Assembly: GCA_030123525.1 (NCBI GenBank)
Contig: CP126125.1
Location: forward strand, 2,728,001 to 2,792,000
From: ELB16-189 sp018266435
GTDB lineage: Bacteria > Bacteroidota > Bacteroidia > Cytophagales > Cyclobacteriaceae
Reading direction: 5' to 3'
DNA: 64,000 bases
Part shown: positions 61,474-64,000 of the stretch, in pieces
Layout of the letters: each line of letters begins with the position of its first letter
Numbering within the stretch: the first letter of the stretch is position 1
Translations under genes and position numbers: made by a program
Notes under the pieces: generated by a model
The model's database searches: none
What the model saw: only the letters and a program-made list of their open reading frames with translations
Told to the model about the DNA's origin: nothing

Positions 61474-61547
61474 TGGGCCCTGCTGGGAACGATCCAGCGA
61501 CCCTCAGATTATGAGTCTGATGCTCTAACCAACTGAGCTAAGGGCCC
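61474..61547 (-). tRNA. tRNA-Met (CAT), possibly tRNA-Ile2, with an unusual T-loop
   Basis: A 74-nt cloverleaf has acceptor GGGCCCT/AGGGCCC with discriminator A, D-arm GCTC/GAGC, anticodon arm TCAGA-CTCATAA-TCTGA, T-stem GCTGG/CCAGC and no encoded CCA. G1-C72 pairing excludes initiator tRNA. The CAT anticodon could be elongator Met or the lysidine-modified Ile tRNA. The T-loop reads ATCGTTC where TTCRANY is normal. Confidence 0.9.
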
Positions 61548-61949
61548 TGATTTCAACACAAACAAAAATCATGTGATTGAAAAGAGGCGCAATGATACGG
61601 ATTTGATTGTAATTGAGCAATTTGATTGTTCTTCTTTTAAAGTTTGGGTGCACCTGCCACGGTATGCTTTTTTTCCTACCCCGACAATTACTAAGCTAAA
61701 GTTTACTGTAGTTGGTTTTCTTATTTTAGTTAGTTACTGCACGGAGTAAAATACAGTACCAAAAAATAAATCAACCGCGGTTAGCTTTGCCGAACAACAA
61801 AGGCTTGTCTTGCTTGATATAAACGATGCTCTGATGATAGCCAAAGAGTTAGACAACATTGATTTACATAAAAGAAAAATTCGCAAATCATAAAGTATTC
61901 CATTCCTGATGTAATTTATTTCTCTAGAGTTAATCATAAAAGCGACCCC
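61548..61949. other. Gene-poor stretch after the tRNA
   Basis: There is no complete gene. The plus strand carries a short open segment (to the TAA near 61892) encoding EQQRLVLLDINDALMIAKEL, which reads like a piece of a helical protein without a start; it may be a remnant linked to the decayed gene that follows. No RNA gene or terminator was recognised. Confidence 0.4.
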
Positions 61950-62409
61950 GTTTTTTATATTTTTAATTTTTGTAAATCAGGCAAGAACTTTTTGGTATCC
62001 CAAAGTAGAATAGGACTTTGCACTTCAGTACACGTATAATATTACTTTAAGCGAATGAAGAGTGATTTTTTGCAACTCAATCGAAATAGTTTTTTTGGAT
62101 TAGGAGTAAGCGGTAATTTAAAAGGAGTAACTATTAACCCTTATTATATTATTTCTGGTAGCAAATTATACAATGTTAATCCTGTAGTAACAAGTGGCCA
62201 ACTCTTTCTGGGCTCTTTACGCGAATCGGTTTCGAATGAGGTCATCTAAGTTTTGCGATTGAGTATAATTTCGTTCAACGTCAGAAAATACTCCTTAAAC
62301 CTGATGACCCCATTACGTGGAGTATTTTTTTGAGCTATTTCACATTAACAATAATTATTTAGGTCTGAAGGTTGGGTTAATCACTGGAAGAATCCGCAGG
62401 CAATTGTAA
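61950..62409 (+). pseudogene. Probable decayed beta-barrel or secreted protein gene
   Basis: Three plus-strand frames join into one plausible protein. MKSDFLQLNR...RESVSNEV starts at 62055 and stops at 62249. LSFAIEYNFVQRQ...WSIFLSYF follows in a second frame (from about 62246). FHINNNYLGLKVGLITGRI follows in a third and ends at TAA 62407-62409. Alternating polar/aromatic strands resemble an outer-membrane beta-barrel. Upstream bases (61950-62050) also contain strand-like residues interrupted by stops. At least two frameshifts are needed, so the gene is inactive. Family unknown. Confidence 0.4.
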
Positions 62410-62460
62410 ACTAATTTCATATTCGTTGTGAACATAAATATATTGAACGCTCACCGGTGA

Positions 62461-62895
62461 TCACGAAGTATGATCGTACACAATCACCCACACACCGTTT
62501 TTCTTTTGGAAGAGTAAGGTGAAAATTCCGGAAGGATTGTCTTTCTCGCGTTTTAGAAAATATTTGCCGGTAACGAGGTAACTGTTGGCTGAAATAAAAT
62601 CAATGCGCAAAATATCAAAGTTCAGTTTGCCCATAGCAGCCCGGTCGGGATAGCTTCGTTTATAGCGTACCAGGGTGCTATCCCACCCATGGGCAATTTT
62701 ACTGCCGATGAAGAGAATGGAGTCCGACTGCCAATAGCCCTGCATGAATTTTTCAATATCGCCTTGATTCCAGGCCGTTACCTGATCAGCCAGCGTTTGC
62801 CGGATGACAGCCTCATCTTTTGTGTGATCGGCCAGTGACTGATTAGGTTTAGCCTGGCAACTGAGCAACAGCAGGAGCGGGAGTAGCTTTTTCAT
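62461..62895 (-). CDS. SnoaL/NTF2-like lipoprotein
   Basis: The 144-residue protein has a lipoprotein signal (LLLLLSC). The mature domain has the NTF2-like/DUF4440 pattern: DEAVIRQTLADQVTAWNQGDIEKFM, a central YWQSDSILFIGS strand, and LVTGKYFLKRE and FTLLFQKKNGVWVIVYDH at the end. Such domains are often ligand-binding or enzymatic with small substrates. ATG 62895 starts the signal; seven upstream codons are also open. Confidence 0.85.
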   Translation of the reverse strand: MKKLLPLLLLLSCQAKPNQSLADHTKDEAVIRQTLADQVTAWNQGDIEKFMQGYWQSDSILFIGSKIAHGWDSTLVRYKRSYPDRAAMGKLNFDILRIDFISANSYLVTGKYFLKREKDNPSGIFTLLFQKKNGVWVIVYDHTS

Positions 62896-63020
62896 TTTTG
62901 TTTGTTTGTTTGGCAATTTACAAACTCGATTTTGGCTTATCCAAAAACCCGGTAAAGGTTGTTGGTGGTGCTTTCATGCCTAAGGTTATTTGCGTTAATT
63001 TGCCAACTTATTTTTTTAGA

Positions 63021-64000
63021 ATGAAAAAAATCAATTTTACCCAAGACGTGTTACCCCACTTGACTGCCATCGGTGTTTTTCTGCTGGTCACTGTCATTTT
63101 CTTCAGCCCTTTTTTCTTTGAACACAAAACGCTTGAACAGCACGACATTCAACAAGGCCAGGGCCAAGCCAAGTCCGTGGTTGATTACCGAAAAGAAACT
63201 GGCGGTGAGGCACTTTGGGCTCCTTCGGCATTTAGTGGCATGCCCGCTTACCTCATCAGTATGAAATGGAGCGATGCTCCGATAGGTTACACAAAAAAAG
63301 TGATGGCACTTTTCATTGGTCATCCGGTGGCTAATATTTTTCTTGCCTTTGTCTGTTATTATATCTTGTTACTGTCGTTTAGTGTCAGGCCTTATCTGGC
63401 CATGGCCGGTGCACTTGCCTTTGGGTTATCATCATACCTAATCATTGGTATGAGCGCTGGGCACAATGCACGCATCGGGGCAATTGCTTTTATGCCGTTG
63501 GTAGTGGCCGGTATTCATTTGACTTTCTCAGGCAAACGGGTGCTGGGTTTTGCGGCAACGGCTCTCGGGCTTGCTCTTCACTTTCGTGAGAACCATTTGC
63601 AGATAACCTACTACTTGTTAATGATCGTGTTGGTGTATGGGTTGATCCAGTTGGTCTGGGCAATTCGTGAGAAGCAAGTGAAAGTTTTTTTTACAAATCT
63701 GGCCTTGCTCATTCCGGCTGCAGCACTTGGGCTGGCTACGTTCTTCGGGCAGTTCTGGGCTATTGAAGAGTATTCGCAATATACCATTCGCGGAAAATCA
63801 GAGTTAGTGAGTTCAAAGATTCCGGTCAGCGGCTTGTCGCGTAGCTATGCGTTTGATTACAGCAATGGAATTTTAGAACCGATGACATTGATCATTCCTG
63901 ATTTTTACGGAGGTAGTTCATCCAATTATTTAGTACAGGATCAAAACAGCGAAACGTACAAGGCACTGGTTAATTCATCGGATAACCGGCTGGCCAATCA
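63021..64000 (+). CDS. YfhO-like polytopic membrane protein, N-terminal part
   Basis: The frame is open from ATG 63021 to the window end: 326 codons seen, 3' end missing. It has an N-terminal helix (about 12-32), a periplasmic loop with EALWAPSAFSGMPAYLI, then repeated membrane helices (about 95-115, 120-140, 155-170, 200-220 and onward). The layout and the HDIQQGQGQA motif after helix 1 fit the YfhO/GT-C-like family of Bacteroidota membrane proteins, which in Firmicutes modify lipoteichoic acid. The substrate here is unknown. Confidence 0.8.
   Translation, partial: MKKINFTQDVLPHLTAIGVFLLVTVIFFSPFFFEHKTLEQHDIQQGQGQAKSVVDYRKETGGEALWAPSAFSGMPAYLISMKWSDAPIGYTKKVMALFIGHPVANIFLAFVCYYILLLSFSVRPYLAMAGALAFGLSSYLIIGMSAGHNARIGAIAFMPLVVAGIHLTFSGKRVLGFAATALGLALHFRENHLQITYYLLMIVLVYGLIQLVWAIREKQVKVFFTNLALLIPAAALGLATFFGQFWAIEEYSQYTIRGKSELVSSKIPVSGLSRSYAFDYSNGILEPMTLIIPDFYGGSSSNYLVQDQNSETYKALVNSSDNRLAN

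Noticed and set aside
61734..61937. 67-codon minus-strand frame after the tRNA
   Set aside because: No recognisable features; the plus strand in this stretch reads better as remnant coding sequence.
62452..62461. Palindrome TCACCGGTGA at the end of the SnoaL-like lipoprotein gene
   Set aside because: Only 10 bp with no loop or T-run; not enough for a terminator or operator call.
1..64000. CRISPR array or insertion sequence
   Set aside because: No regularly spaced repeats and no transposase-like gene or terminal inverted repeats were found on reading either strand.

Overview
The window is a piece of a Bacteroidota chromosome, most likely order Cytophagales or a close relative. The evidence is a fused lpxC-fabZ gene, ribBA, an FtsE-type ABC ATPase, C-terminal gliding/type IX secretion (T9SS) sorting domains, a glucosamine-6-phosphate deaminase fused to a PIG-L domain, a DnaG without zinc ligands, and promoters that fit the Bacteroidota consensus TTG-N19-22-TAnnTTTG. 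Few genes carry a Shine-Dalgarno sequence.

Positions 1 to about 19,890 are the right-hand part of an HK97-type siphovirus prophage that begins left of the window and ends against the 3' end of a tRNA-Asp gene. On the plus strand, in canonical order, lie HNH endonuclease, small and large terminase, portal, prohead protease, major capsid, head-tail connectors, tail terminator, tail tube, a frameshifted tail-assembly chaperone pair, tape measure, a large distal tail protein, a BppU-like baseplate protein, a tail fibre and two small proteins. Lysis, integrase and repressor genes are not in the window.

The unusual part of the prophage is its cargo. Single minus-strand genes sit antisense at successive junctions of the packaging/head operon: an FRG-domain protein, a proteasome-like Ntn-hydrolase, a putative abortive-infection protein (putAbiC family) and a four-helix membrane protein, with a possible fifth small membrane protein at the left edge. 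A DNA adenine/cytosine methyltransferase upstream is broken by one amber codon. Plus-strand phage genes that are not translationally coupled to the gene before them nearly all carry a TATTTA motif just upstream of the start codon. Host genes do not.

From 20 kb onward the DNA is ordinary chromosome. A secreted two-domain protein (20.0-22.8 kb) is followed by a CCA-adding enzyme, a TPR protein, an ECF sigma factor and its likely anti-sigma partner. Next come ftsE, fsa, the SRP RNA, a lipoprotein, and an lpxC/fabZ-lpxA-ABC operon. Divergent from that operon is a glycerol operon (glpF-glpK-glpD). Then come nagB, a lipoprotein, a giant ABC transporter, and an overlapping YdcF-SGNH-SGNH-MBOAT cassette probably used to O-acylate an envelope polymer.

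The minus-strand block 46.6-51.8 kb holds surE, a hypothetical gene, ribBA, dnaG and a CAP-domain protein. It is followed by plus-strand mrp and a NifU-like gene, a secreted M43 metalloprotease, ddl, a PASTA protein and a T9SS cargo protein, then a site-2 protease and a CAT-anticodon tRNA. The end of the window holds a decayed beta-barrel-like gene, a small lipoprotein and the start of a YfhO-like membrane protein.
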